Source: Qipengyuania sp.
Lineage (GTDB): Bacteria > Pseudomonadota > Alphaproteobacteria > Sphingomonadales > Sphingomonadaceae
Reading direction: 5' to 3'
NCBI GenBank assembly: GCA_019745075.1
Contig: JAIETR010000001.1
Coordinates: forward strand, 1 to 61,529
Length of the DNA: 61,529 bases
Position 1 is the stretch's first letter; every line of letters begins with the position of its first letter. Below the pieces are notes generated by a model. That model was given only the letters and a program-made list of their open reading frames with translations, made no database searches and had not been told where the DNA came from. This document shows positions 15,469-23,459 of this stretch, in pieces. The translations under genes were made by a program, and so were the position numbers.

Positions 15469-17292
15469 ATGAAAGGGGCGCAAACCGCATCTCGAGGAGA
15501 CCTCGCGCGCATCGCGCTGTTCGCGGTCGCCTATTTTGGGGTCACCTCGCTGACGATCGGCTGGAGCCGATACGGCGGCGGGCTGGCGCTGGTGTGGTTC
15601 GGTTCGGCGGTCGCAGCGGTCATGCTTCTCGGATTGCCCCGGGCGCATTGGGGACGCGCGCTGGTGGCGATCATGGGAGCGAGCGCCGTCGCGACCAGCC
15701 TGTTCGGCTTCGGTCCGCGCATGGCATTGCCCCTGGCGCTGATAAACGCCCTCGAAGCCTGGCTCGTCGCGCGCCTGCTGCTGGCGTCACGGCCACAGCG
15801 GGACTGGCTCGACAATGTCTCCGGCCTCGCCACGCTCGTGGCGGCGGGCGGGATCGTCGCGCCCGGGCTGGCTGCGATCCCGGGTGGTTTCGCCGCGAGC
15901 CTGGCGGCGCCGGGGGCCTGGTATCGGCATGGCACCGAATGGTGGATGGCGCACGGACTGGGCACCTTGATCGGGTTTCCGATGGCCTATCTGGCCGCGG
16001 CTGGGGGGCGCAAGGTTCTGGCAGCCGGGTGGACGGGCGCGAGAGCGGGCGAGCTCGCCGGTCATCTGCTGGTAATCGCCGCGTTTTCCTGGCTGGCGCT
16101 GGGGCAGTCGCGGCTGCCGCTGCTGTTCCTGCCGATCATGCCGCTGTTGCTCGCGGCATTCCGGTGCGGGCGCGAGGGGGCGACCCTGGGCACGCTCGTC
16201 ATCGCCGCCTTCGCGCTGGTGTTCGATCACCACCAGAGCATGATCGCCAGCCTGGGGCTCACCCACGGCGAGGAGGTGCTGTTCCTGCAATTCTACCTCG
16301 CCATCCTCTCGCTGCTGGCCTTGCCCGTTTCGGTCGCCCTGCGTCAGCACCAGCTGCTTCTCGACGAGCTCGAAGAACGCAAGGCGCTTGAATTGCTCAT
16401 CGCCGATCATTCGGACGACGCCCTGCTCAATCTCGACGAGAACGGGCTGGTGCGATACGCCTCGCCGGCCGGCGCCCGGTTGAGCGGGACGGAGGAGCTG
16501 GTCGGCGAGCCGCTCGGGCTGTTCTTCGATCCGCTCGACGAGGGGCTGGTGCGCGACGCGCTCGCCCGCGCGGCGGCGAGCCCGGGCGAGACCGGCATCC
16601 TCGAGCGCGCGGTGCTGCGCGGCGACGAGCAGCTCTGGCTCGAGGCCAAGCTGCGTGCGGTCGCGCCCGTCTGCGCGCACGGCGGCCGGCCCGGAGCGCT
16701 GCAGGGCTTCGCCGTCACCATCCGCGACGTCACCGCGCGCAAGCAGACCGAGCTTGACGCCATCGAGGCCGCCGAGACCGATCCGCTGACCGGCCTGCCC
16801 AACCGCCGCGCGTTTCTGGGTCAGCTCGAGAGGGTGCTCGCGCACGCCGAACAGCGTCCCTTCGCGCTCGCCATTCTCGACCTCGACCATTTCAAGGCCA
16901 TCAACGACAGCCACGGCCATCTGGTCGGCGACGCGGTGCTGCGCGAGGTCTCGGCGGTGATGCGGCGGATGAGCAGCCCGAGCCGCTATTTCGCGCGGCT
17001 GGGCGGCGAGGAGTTCGCGCTGATCGGCCGGCAGCGCGAATTCGCCGACGCCGAGCGGCTGTGCGAGCGGCTGCGCGCCGAAACCGCCGCGCTGCGCTTC
17101 ACCGCGCCCGATGGCAGCCGCTTCAGGGTCACCGCCAGCATCGGCCTCGCCCGGATCGCCGAGCCGGCCGGCGTGGGGCAGGCGCTGCAGGCGGCCGACA
17201 CGCTGCTCTACGCGGCCAAGGACGGCGGGCGGAACCGGGTCGAGACCGCGCTCTCCAGCGCCCCACGCCCCGCCATCCGCCGCGTGGCCTAG
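15469..17292 (+). CDS. Membrane diguanylate cyclase (MASE1-like, PAS, GGDEF)
   Basis: A 607-residue inner-membrane signalling enzyme that makes c-di-GMP. Residues 1-290 hold about eight hydrophobic segments of MASE1 style (RIALFAVAYFGVTSLTIGWS onward). A PAS-like sensor covers about 305-420 (LLIADHSDDALLNLDENGLV; ending FAVTIRDVTARKQTELDAIE). The GGDEF domain follows: TDPLTGLPNRRAFLGQLERV, LDLDHFKAINDSHGHLVGD, and the active-site loop as GGEEF near residue 512, which is compatible with activity. No clear RxxD inhibitory site upstream. ATG at 15469 fits the first helix; the longer open frame upstream reads across the previous gene and is not used. Confidence 0.92.
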   Translation: MKGAQTASRGDLARIALFAVAYFGVTSLTIGWSRYGGGLALVWFGSAVAAVMLLGLPRAHWGRALVAIMGASAVATSLFGFGPRMALPLALINALEAWLVARLLLASRPQRDWLDNVSGLATLVAAGGIVAPGLAAIPGGFAASLAAPGAWYRHGTEWWMAHGLGTLIGFPMAYLAAAGGRKVLAAGWTGARAGELAGHLLVIAAFSWLALGQSRLPLLFLPIMPLLLAAFRCGREGATLGTLVIAAFALVFDHHQSMIASLGLTHGEEVLFLQFYLAILSLLALPVSVALRQHQLLLDELEERKALELLIADHSDDALLNLDENGLVRYASPAGARLSGTEELVGEPLGLFFDPLDEGLVRDALARAAASPGETGILERAVLRGDEQLWLEAKLRAVAPVCAHGGRPGALQGFAVTIRDVTARKQTELDAIEAAETDPLTGLPNRRAFLGQLERVLAHAEQRPFALAILDLDHFKAINDSHGHLVGDAVLREVSAVMRRMSSPSRYFARLGGEEFALIGRQREFADAERLCERLRAETAALRFTAPDGSRFRVTASIGLARIAEPAGVGQALQAADTLLYAAKDGGRNRVETALSSAPRPAIRRVA

Positions 17293-17456
17293 GGGCGCGG
17301 TTCTCGAAGTAGCACCGCGGTAGGTCCGAGCGTCAAAACTACGGAAAGCGGCGGCCCCTCGGCCACCGCATGGCTGTTTATCGCCTCCGTCCATCTCTTC
17401 ACGCGACGGATCGCAAGATCATGAAATCATGCCCGATAATTTTGAATCGGACTCTT

Positions 17457-17505
17457 AGGGATTCCGCAAGCAAGGCCGAGTCTAAATCGCACTTGCGGAA
17501 ACCCT
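17457..17505. other. Long hairpin in a gene-free stretch
   Basis: AGGGATTCCGCAAG, 21 bases, then CTTGCGGAAACCCT: 14-base arms with one mismatch. The gap 17293-17611 is AT-richer than its surroundings and holds no gene I can support. No T-run follows, so a simple terminator is not clear; a structured RNA or a decayed element end is possible. Confidence 0.55.
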
Positions 17506-17611
17506 ACAGCTCCCGGTCCGAATTCAATTTCGGAAGCGAGTAAGATCGAAGCCGGTCATCCCGTCCGACTGGTCGTGGCCTGGCAAGCTGGCTGAAATTC
17601 AATGGGTCGTC

Positions 17612-18511
17612 TCATGACCCTTTGGCTAACAGCCTCGGCACAAGTGCCGTCAGTTCGCGGGCAAGAAAGCCGATGGGGCCAACCGCTTCCGCCAAGCCCC
17701 GGCCCGCCTCGCCGTGGAGCCAGACGCCCCAGGCGGCGGCGCTCAGCGGCTCCTGTCCGCGCGCGATCAGCGCGGCGATGAGGCCCGCCAGCACGTCGCC
17801 CGAGCCGCCGGTGGCGAGCCCGGCGCCGCCGCCGCTGTAACACAGCATCTGCCCCTCTGGCGCGCTCACCAGCGTGTCGCCGCGCTTGAGCAGCGCCACC
17901 GCGCCGAACCGGGCCGCGGCCTCGCTCACCGCGCTCTCGGGGTCGGCATCGACCGCGTCTAGCTCGCGGCCGAGCAACGCGGCCATCTCCCCATCGTTGG
18001 CGGTGATGACCAAATGACCGGGCAGCGCGCGCAGCCGCTCGGCCCGCTCGCGCGCGGCGGGGATCGCCGCTGCGTCCAGCACCACGCATCCGGGCAGCGA
18101 GCCCGCATCGAGCAGGGCGTCGAGCAGCGCGCCGGCGCGCGCCTTGCCGGTCATCGCCGGGCCGACCAGCAGCGTGTCGCAATCCGCGACCGCCTCGGCC
18201 AATCGCTCCGCGCCGCGCGCGTCGATCTCGCCGTCGCCCGCTTCCGGCAAAGCGATCACTCCGGCCTCGGGCACCGCCATGCCCAGCATCGGGGCACAGC
18301 CTTCGACCGTGGCCAGTTGCACCTTGCCGGCCCCCGCGCGCAACGCGGCCTCGGCTGTCAGGCGCAGCCCGCCGGGCACCATGCGCGACCCCCCGACGAC
18401 CAGCACCCGCCCGCGGCTGTTCTTGTCGGTGCCTTCGCCATGCCGGGGCAGCGGGTGGGCGCGCAGCCAGGCGGCGTCGATCGGCGTCGTGGCGCTCCCG
18501 GTCTTACCCAC
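17612..18511 (-). CDS. nnrD: ADP-dependent NAD(P)H-hydrate dehydratase
   Basis: Repairs damaged hydrated NAD(P)H in the cytosol. It is a ribokinase-fold protein of 299 residues: RVLVVGGSRMVPGGLRLTAE near 35, LLVGPAMTGKARAGALLDA, VITANDGEMAALLGREL, and the anion-hole motif GLATGGSGDVLAGLIAALIA near 235. Only the dehydratase domain is present; the N-terminal epimerase (YjeF_N) domain found in many bacterial fusions is absent, so the epimerase must be elsewhere or missing. A GTG at 18511 overlaps the TAA of the upstream phosphatase by eight bases, so the two are co-translated. Confidence 0.92.
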   Translation of the reverse strand: MGKTGSATTPIDAAWLRAHPLPRHGEGTDKNSRGRVLVVGGSRMVPGGLRLTAEAALRAGAGKVQLATVEGCAPMLGMAVPEAGVIALPEAGDGEIDARGAERLAEAVADCDTLLVGPAMTGKARAGALLDALLDAGSLPGCVVLDAAAIPAARERAERLRALPGHLVITANDGEMAALLGRELDAVDADPESAVSEAAARFGAVALLKRGDTLVSAPEGQMLCYSGGGAGLATGGSGDVLAGLIAALIARGQEPLSAAAWGVWLHGEAGRGLAEAVGPIGFLARELTALVPRLLAKGS

Positions 18512-19262
18512 GCGCGGCCACCATCGCGTCGGGGGCGCTGGTCACGGCGGTGTGGTCGTCCTCCAGCGGCGCGGTCACATTGTACTCGGCCAGGACCAGA
18601 CTTCCGTCCTTGCCCGCCGCGGGATCGAAGCGGTATTCGGTGACGCCGCAATTGCCGACGTCGCCCAGCCTGTCGATCGCGAGGATTTCGGCCTCGCCGA
18701 GGTTTTCGAGGATGTAGCGCAGGCACAGCACCACCACCTGGTGGGCGACGATCATCACCGGGCGGCCGCCATAGTGCAGCGAGACCGTGTCGAGCAGCGA
18801 GCGCAGCCGCAGGATCACGTCGCACCAGCTCTCCCCGCCGGGCGAGCGGTGATAGAACTTGCCGAGCAGTCCGCGGAACGCCGCCTGCTCGGGCATGAAC
18901 TCGGCGATACCGGCGGTGGTCAGGCCGTCGAGGACACCGAATTCCTTCTCGCGCAGCCGCTCGTCGATGCAGATGTTCTCGTCGGGATCGCAGCCGCCCG
19001 CCGCGCGAAACAGCCGCGCGGTCTCCTGCGCGCGCAGATAGGGGGAGGCGAGCACGACGTCGGGGCGGATTTCGCGGCGCGCGAACCACTTGCCGAGCGC
19101 GGTCGCCTGGTCCCGGCCGAGCTCGGAGAGCGGGACATCGACATCGCGCGCGGTCAGCGCGATCCGCAGCGCGCCGGCGGCATGGGCCTGGTCGCGCGCG
19201 ACATTGCCCGCGCTCTGCCCGTGGCGGACGACCCACAGCAGCGAAGGCCAGCGCGGGGTCAT
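18504..19262 (-). CDS. Histidine phosphatase (phosphoglycerate mutase-like)
   Basis: A 252-residue histidine phosphatase: the catalytic RHG motif in LLWVVRHGQSAGNVARDQA near residue 12, PLSELGRDQATALGKWFA, SPYLRAQETARLF, the acid loop IDERLREKEFGVLDGLT and the second His in VMIVAHQVVVLCLRY. Substrate cannot be read from sequence; such enzymes act on phosphorylated sugars, nucleotides or cofactors. The ATG at 19262 gives MTPRWPSLLWVVRHG; the 18 codons upstream are not conserved. It is operonic with nnrD. Confidence 0.9.
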   Translation of the reverse strand: MTPRWPSLLWVVRHGQSAGNVARDQAHAAGALRIALTARDVDVPLSELGRDQATALGKWFARREIRPDVVLASPYLRAQETARLFRAAGGCDPDENICIDERLREKEFGVLDGLTTAGIAEFMPEQAAFRGLLGKFYHRSPGGESWCDVILRLRSLLDTVSLHYGGRPVMIVAHQVVVLCLRYILENLGEAEILAIDRLGDVGNCGVTEYRFDPAAGKDGSLVLAEYNVTAPLEDDHTAVTSAPDAMVAARG

Positions 19263-19427
19263 GGGCGAATGGGCGGCGCGATGGGCCGCGAGGCGATGGC
19301 GTGCATGGCCGCTCAACCAACAAGGGCCGTCGCGGTTTCACCTCGCGCGGGAACTTCGGTTCCTCGGTGGCGCTTTGAAGGCACCGCGCGCCGCTCGCCG
19401 GGCGGCCGTCACATCCGAAAGGTTGCC

Positions 19428-19583
19428 ATGTCCTACATCCCCAGTCACGCCATGCCGCACGCCTATGTCCATGACGAGGAGGAGGAAGCGCGCGGCCGCA
19501 AGGCCGGTGCGAAGCCCTCGAACGCGCTCATGATCGGCGGGGCGGCGCTCGTCGGCTATCTGCTCTACCGCGCGCTGCGCTGA
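19428..19583 (+). CDS. Small single-pass membrane protein
   Basis: A 51-residue ORF, MSYIPSHAMPHAYVHDEEEE, then a Lys/Arg stretch (ARGRKAGAKPSN) and one hydrophobic helix ALMIGGAALVGYLLYRALR. GAAAGG lies five bases before the ATG. The charged N-terminus with a C-terminal membrane anchor looks like a real tail-anchored small protein. I do not know its role. Upstream the hairpin GGAACTTCGGTTCC is close to its promoter region. Confidence 0.65.
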   Translation: MSYIPSHAMPHAYVHDEEEEARGRKAGAKPSNALMIGGAALVGYLLYRALR

Positions 19584-19587
19584 GTAG

Positions 19588-19917
19588 CTAACCCCGCCGC
19601 ATGTCGTGCGCTTCGGCGGGGATGGCGACGGTGAGGCCGTCGAGTTCCTCGCCGAGGACGATCTGGCAGGCGAGGCGGCTGGTGCGGCGGGCGCCGGCGG
19701 CGAGATCGAGCATGTCCTCCTCCTCCTCGCTCGCCTCGGGAAGCCGGTCGAACCACTCGGCGGCGACGACGACGTGGCAGGTCGAGCACGCCATCTGCCC
19801 TTCGCAGGTGCCCTCGAGCGGCATGCCCGCCGCCTGGGCGGCGCGGAGGAGGTTGTCGCCCGGTGCGGCCACCGCCTCGACCACCTCCGCCCTTGCGTTG
19901 GCGAAGCGGACCTTCAC
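19588..19917 (-). CDS. fdx: 2Fe-2S ferredoxin (ISC/adrenodoxin type)
   Basis: A 109-residue ferredoxin that supplies electrons for Fe-S cluster assembly or other biosynthesis. Ligands: Cys-x5-Cys-x2-Cys in EGTCEGQMACSTCHVVV near residue 45 and the fourth in SRLACQIVLGEEL, the adrenodoxin arrangement. GTG at 19917 overlaps the TGA of the cysteine desulfurase (GTGA), so the two proteins are made together. The context of two desulfurases argues for Fe-S or sulfur transfer work. Confidence 0.93.
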   Translation of the reverse strand: MKVRFANARAEVVEAVAAPGDNLLRAAQAAGMPLEGTCEGQMACSTCHVVVAAEWFDRLPEASEEEEDMLDLAAGARRTSRLACQIVLGEELDGLTVAIPAEAHDMRRG

Positions 19918-21071
19918 AACCCTTGCGCCCCAGCCGCGCCATTGATCCGCGCCGCCGCTTCCTCGATTTCGGCCAGGGTGGTGTAGCGCCCGAAGCCGAG
20001 CCGGATCGAGCTCTTGGCCTGAGCGTCGCCGAGCCCGATCGCCTTGAGCACGTGGCTCGGCCGGCCCGAGCCGCTGGCGCAGGCGCTGCCGGCGGAAAAC
20101 ATGATGTCGCGGCAATCGCTCGTCAGCCGGGCGACATCGAGGCCGTCCCGCCGGATGTTCAGGTTGCCGTGCCAGCGGTTCCCGGCGCTGCCGTTGAGAG
20201 TCCAGCCCGCGAACAGCTCACGCGCCCTGATCCAGAGCCGTTCGACGTGTTCGCGGTCATGTTCCTGTTCGTCGCGGGCCAGTCGAGCGGCGGCGCCCAT
20301 GCCCGCGATCAGCGCCGGGCTGAGCGTGCCCGAGCGCAGCCCGAACTCCTGCCCGCCGCCGGTCTGGACCTCGCAAAGCTCGACCCCGTCGCGCACCCAC
20401 AACGCGCCTATTCCCTTGGGACCGTGGAACTTATGCGCGCTGATCGCGATCAGATCGGCCTCGGGAAGCTCGAGCTTGCCGTAGGATTGCACCGCATCAC
20501 ACAGAAAAAGCGCGCCTTTCTCCCGCGCCCGCCGCGCCCACGCGGCAACCGGTTGCACGGTCCCAATCTCATTGTTGACCTGCATCGCCGCGATAAGGCG
20601 GGTATCTTCGGGAAGTTGTGAAGTTGGGTCGGTAAGCCCCTGCGAATCGACGGGAATCGCGTGGGTCGCGCCGACCGCCCGCGCGGTATCGCCAACCGCG
20701 GAATGCTCGATCGCCGAGACCGCGACGGTCCCCATCCCCTCCCGAGCCCCAGCGAAGGCTGGAGTCTCAGGCGGTCTGGCGCTCCCCCGACGGAGGCCCC
20801 CGCCCTCGCCGGCGAGCGGCGCGGTCCCCCGGATCGCGAGGTTGAGCGCCTCGGTGGCCCCGCTGGTGAAGATCGCCCGCCCGCCGGGCGGGAACAGCGC
20901 CGCGACCTGCTCGCGCGCGACTTCGATCGCTGCGCGTGCTTCCCGGCCCATGCGGTGCGCGCTGTGCGGATTGCCGAAGCCCTGGCTCTCCGGCCCGCCC
21001 AGCCAGCGCAACATCGCCTCCCGCGCCTCGGGCGCGAGCGGAGTGGTGGCCTGGTAGTCGAGATAGATCAT
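19914..21071 (-). CDS. Cysteine desulfurase (NifS/IscS family) with an in-frame insertion
   Basis: PLP enzyme taking sulfur from cysteine for Fe-S clusters. 385 residues from ATG 21071: MIYLDYQATTPLAPEAREAM, IFTSGATEALNLAIRG near 68, MQVNNEIGTVQPVAAW, the PLP Lys in LIAISAHKFHGPKGIGALWV and the sulfur-accepting Cys in MFSAGSACASGSGRPSHV. Residues about 85-113 (LAGEGGGLRRGSARPPE onward) are low-complexity and absent from ordinary family members, and are encoded by a palindromic repeat. The frame is open about 75 codons further upstream through repeat DNA, not used. It is followed directly by the ferredoxin. Confidence 0.92.
   Translation of the reverse strand: MIYLDYQATTPLAPEAREAMLRWLGGPESQGFGNPHSAHRMGREARAAIEVAREQVAALFPPGGRAIFTSGATEALNLAIRGTAPLAGEGGGLRRGSARPPETPAFAGAREGMGTVAVSAIEHSAVGDTARAVGATHAIPVDSQGLTDPTSQLPEDTRLIAAMQVNNEIGTVQPVAAWARRAREKGALFLCDAVQSYGKLELPEADLIAISAHKFHGPKGIGALWVRDGVELCEVQTGGGQEFGLRSGTLSPALIAGMGAAARLARDEQEHDREHVERLWIRARELFAGWTLNGSAGNRWHGNLNIRRDGLDVARLTSDCRDIMFSAGSACASGSGRPSHVLKAIGLGDAQAKSSIRLGFGRYTTLAEIEEAAARINGAAGAQGL
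20733..20819. repeat. Palindromic element read in frame within the cysteine desulfurase gene
   Basis: Contains GAGCCCCAGCGAAGGCTGGA (stem CCAGC/GCTGG) and the 12-base palindrome CTCGCCGGCGAG. The stretch coincides with a 29-residue insertion in the enzyme between GTAP and GTVAVSAIEH. Confidence 0.65.
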
Positions 21072-21092
21072 GCGTGACTTAATCTCTCTTCC

Positions 21093-21180
21093 CGTCACCC
21101 CGGACTTGATCCGGGGTCCCGCTTTTCTTTGGGTGCCGCGCTCGAAGAAGCTGGACCCCGGGTCAAGCCCGGGGTGACGA
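21093..21180. repeat. Family D repeat pair (inverted)
   Basis: CACCCCGGACTTGATCCGGG with GTCCCGCTTTTCTT, then in inverse CCCCGGGTCAAGCCCGGGGT. It fills the gap between the two desulfurase genes and could fold as one large hairpin. Confidence 0.85.
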
Positions 21181-21195
21181 AGGAATGAGGTGGGC

Positions 21196-22266
21196 TCATG
21201 AAGTCCGCGCCATCTCCAGCCACACCTCGCAGAACCGCTGCACCTCTTCACTGGTCGTGTTCCAGCCGAGACTGACGCGTATCGTGCGCTCGGCGACATC
21301 GCGCTCCACTCCTATCGCCTCCAGTACGCGGCTCGGTTTCATCGTCCCGCTGGAGCACGCGCTGCCCTGGCTCACCGAAATCCCAGCCATGTCGAAACGC
21401 ATCACCTGCGCGCTGCCGCTGAGGCGTGGCATGGCGATCGCACGGATATATGGGACGGACGGTGCGAGGAATTCAGCCAGCCATTCGCCTCCCGTCGCGC
21501 GGACTTCGTAAGCCATTTCATCGAGACGAGCGATGGCGGCGGCGTCGATGGGCGCCCGACTCGCGCACTCGATCGCGACGGCCATTCCCAGAGCACCCGG
21601 AAGGTTTTCCGTCCCCTGACGGTATCCGCGCTCGTGCCCTCCCTCCGGCTCAAGGTCGGCGAAGTCGCGCACCAGTAGCGCGCCGATGCCCACGGGGCCG
21701 CCGAACTTGTGCGCCGATGCAACCGCAAGGTCGCAATCGGGCAGAGCCAGCTTGCCAGCGGATTGCGCGCAGTCCGACAGGACAAGATGGCCGCGCTCCC
21801 GAACTCGGTCGAAGACACCGAGCCCGCGGGCGGGCGCGATGGTGATGCCAGTTTCCGAATTGACATGCTGGATAGCCAACAAGGCCCGGCGGCCATCGGC
21901 GGCAACGAGCTTCAAGTCGTCGTTCGATAGCCACCCATCCCGAACAGGAATTAGCTCGGCATCCGGAGCGACGCGAAAGACGGCGTCATGCTCGATGCTC
22001 AGCGCAAACCGTCGCTCGACCTTCGCTCGCCCAAACGCAATCGCCAGCGCCTCGCTCGCGCCCGAAGTGAAGATCAGCTCCCCCTCCCACCCCAGCGCCG
22101 CCTTGATCCGTTCGCGCGCGTCCTCGAGAGCGCTGCGCGCCTTCCTCCCCTCGGCGTGCGGGCTCGAGGGGTTGGCCCACAGGCGGAAACCCTCCTCCAC
22201 CGCCGCCCTGGCCTCGGGGCGCAGCGGGGTGGTGGCGGCGTGATCGAGATAGATGCGTTCGGGGAT
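21196..22266 (-). CDS. Second cysteine desulfurase, lacking a standard start codon
   Basis: PLP-dependent desulfurase of 356 residues if begun at an ATC at 22266: IPERIYLDHAATTPLRPEAR, IFTSGASEALAIAFG, IQHVNSETGITIAP, PLP Lys in LAVASAHKFGGPVGIGALLV, and Cys in VSQGSACSSGTMKPSRVLEA. The conserved N-terminus (YLDHAATTPL) is in frame, but between it and the upstream TAG there is no ATG, GTG or TTG; the first standard start is a GTG at 22200, 22 codons inside the conserved domain. Relatives often start MPERIYLDHAATTP, so ATC seems to replace ATG. It is first in the desulfurase-desulfurase-ferredoxin operon. Confidence 0.85.
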   Translation of the reverse strand: MPERIYLDHAATTPLRPEARAAVEEGFRLWANPSSPHAEGRKARSALEDARERIKAALGWEGELIFTSGASEALAIAFGRAKVERRFALSIEHDAVFRVAPDAELIPVRDGWLSNDDLKLVAADGRRALLAIQHVNSETGITIAPARGLGVFDRVRERGHLVLSDCAQSAGKLALPDCDLAVASAHKFGGPVGIGALLVRDFADLEPEGGHERGYRQGTENLPGALGMAVAIECASRAPIDAAAIARLDEMAYEVRATGGEWLAEFLAPSVPYIRAIAMPRLSGSAQVMRFDMAGISVSQGSACSSGTMKPSRVLEAIGVERDVAERTIRVSLGWNTTSEEVQRFCEVWLEMARTS

Positions 22267-22287
22267 GGGACTGGGGGCCCTAAAAGA

Positions 22288-22315
22288 TTGCGATTTGGAC
22301 GGCCAGCCCTATATA
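22288..22315 (+). promoter_or_regulatory. Candidate promoter for the alpha/beta hydrolase
   Basis: TTGCGA, 16 bases, TATATA in the gap between the divergent desulfurase and hydrolase genes, about 60 bases before the hydrolase ATG. Judged by eye only. Confidence 0.4.
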
Positions 22316-22376
22316 GCGCGCCACTTCGCGAGGGCCAGCCACAGCCCGCGCGCCAGCGATTTCGGACAGGTTCTCC

Positions 22377-23033
22377 ATGCCCTCAGTCATCTTTCCCGGC
22401 CCCGAAGGCCGTCTCGAAGGCCGTTTCTCCCCGGCGAGGCGGCCGCGCGCGCCGGTCGCGATGATCCTCCACCCGCACCCGCACGGCGGCGGGACGATGA
22501 ACGAGCGGATCACGCAAGCGCTCTACAAGACCTTCGTCGACCGCGGCTTCGCCACGCTGCGTTTCAACTTCCGCGGCGTGGGCAAGAGCCAGGGCAGCTT
22601 CGACAATGGCATCGGCGAGCTCTCCGACGCCGCGAGCGCGCTCGACTGGGTGCAGTCGATCCATCCCGAGGCGCAGACGACCTGGGTCGCCGGCGTCAGC
22701 TTCGGCGCGCTGATCGGCATGCAGCTGTTGATGCGCCGTCCGGAAATCCGCGGCTTCATCTCGATCTCCGCGCCCGCCAATATGTACGATTTCAGCTTCC
22801 TCGCGCCCTGCCCCGCCAGCGGTATCTTCATCCAGGGCGCGGGCGACACGGTGGTTCAGCCCAACTCGGTCCAGAAGCTGGTCGACAAGCTGCGCACCCA
22901 GAAGCACATCACCATCCACCACGAGGAAATCCCGCGGGCCAATCATTTCTTCGAGAACGAGATGGTCGATCTGGTGCGCTCGGTGGACAACTACCTCAAC
23001 TTCCGCCTCGACCCCGCCTGCCCGATCCGCTGA
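22377..23033 (+). CDS. Alpha/beta hydrolase (COG2945 type)
   Basis: A 218-residue cytosolic alpha/beta hydrolase: MILHPHPHGGGTMNERITQA near 30, FATLRFNFRGVGKSQGSFDN, nucleophile elbow WVAGVSFGALIGMQLL (GVSFG), Asp in FIQGAGDTVVQ and His in RANHFFENEMVDLV. Substrate is unknown. The gene is divergent from the cysteine desulfurase operon with 110 bases between. A family E hairpin follows 60 bases after its stop. Confidence 0.9.
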   Translation: MPSVIFPGPEGRLEGRFSPARRPRAPVAMILHPHPHGGGTMNERITQALYKTFVDRGFATLRFNFRGVGKSQGSFDNGIGELSDAASALDWVQSIHPEAQTTWVAGVSFGALIGMQLLMRRPEIRGFISISAPANMYDFSFLAPCPASGIFIQGAGDTVVQPNSVQKLVDKLRTQKHITIHHEEIPRANHFFENEMVDLVRSVDNYLNFRLDPACPIR

Positions 23034-23096
23034 GCCGGTGGCGGGCAGCGACAGCAACGCCATCGACTGGCGCTTGCCGGATCGAGCTTACGAATA

Positions 23097-23183
23097 GCTA
23101 CTTAGGGACAGTCCCCAATTAGCTTTGACCTTTCGCGCGTCGGCGCACGCGGCAACTTCTAATTGGGGACTGTCCCTAAATAG
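23097..23183. repeat. Family E hairpin element
   Basis: GCTACTTAGGGACAGTCCCC with AATTA, 38 bases, then the inverse ending CTGTCCCTAAATAG. Arms match at 23 of 24 positions. The inner 38 bases differ from those of the element at 10082, so only the arms are conserved. The right arm supplies the TAG of the next gene. Confidence 0.85.
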
Positions 23184-23343
23184 GTGCCGGGAGGCTCCAG
23201 ATCGCAACATTGGCCAGCGCCACCAGCGCCGCGGCGGCCATCAGCAGCGCCTTGCGCTTGTCGTCGCGCCGCCATAGCACCCCCGCGCCGCCCAGTAGCG
23301 CCAGCGCGGCGAGCATCGTGAGCGAGAGGGCGAGGTCGGCCAT
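23176..23343 (-). CDS. Small two-helix membrane protein ending in a repeat
   Basis: A 55-residue ORF, MADLALSLTMLAALALLGGA, then a charged loop VLWRRDDKRKA and a second helix LLMAAAALVALANVAIWSLP ending API. The hairpin topology with a basic loop is typical of small inner-membrane proteins. Its TAG stop lies in the right arm of a family E repeat (ATTTAGGGAC), so the last residue and stop come from the element. Function is unknown. Confidence 0.65.
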   Translation of the reverse strand: MADLALSLTMLAALALLGGAGVLWRRDDKRKALLMAAAALVALANVAIWSLPAPI

Positions 23344-23459
23344 GCGCCGCTGCTTAGTCGAGATCCTCCCCGGGGCAAGCCGGCTGCGAGGAACCACCGC
23401 CCCAGTCGATCGCTTGCGTGATAAGCGCGCATGAGCGCGCGCCTCGCGGAGACCATCGA

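Noticed and set aside
19353-19380. EcfG (general stress sigma factor) promoter before the small membrane protein
   Set aside because: GGAAC is present, but it is part of a GGAAC-TTCG-GTTCC hairpin and the expected GTT at 16-17 bases is only CGCTTT; not enough to call.
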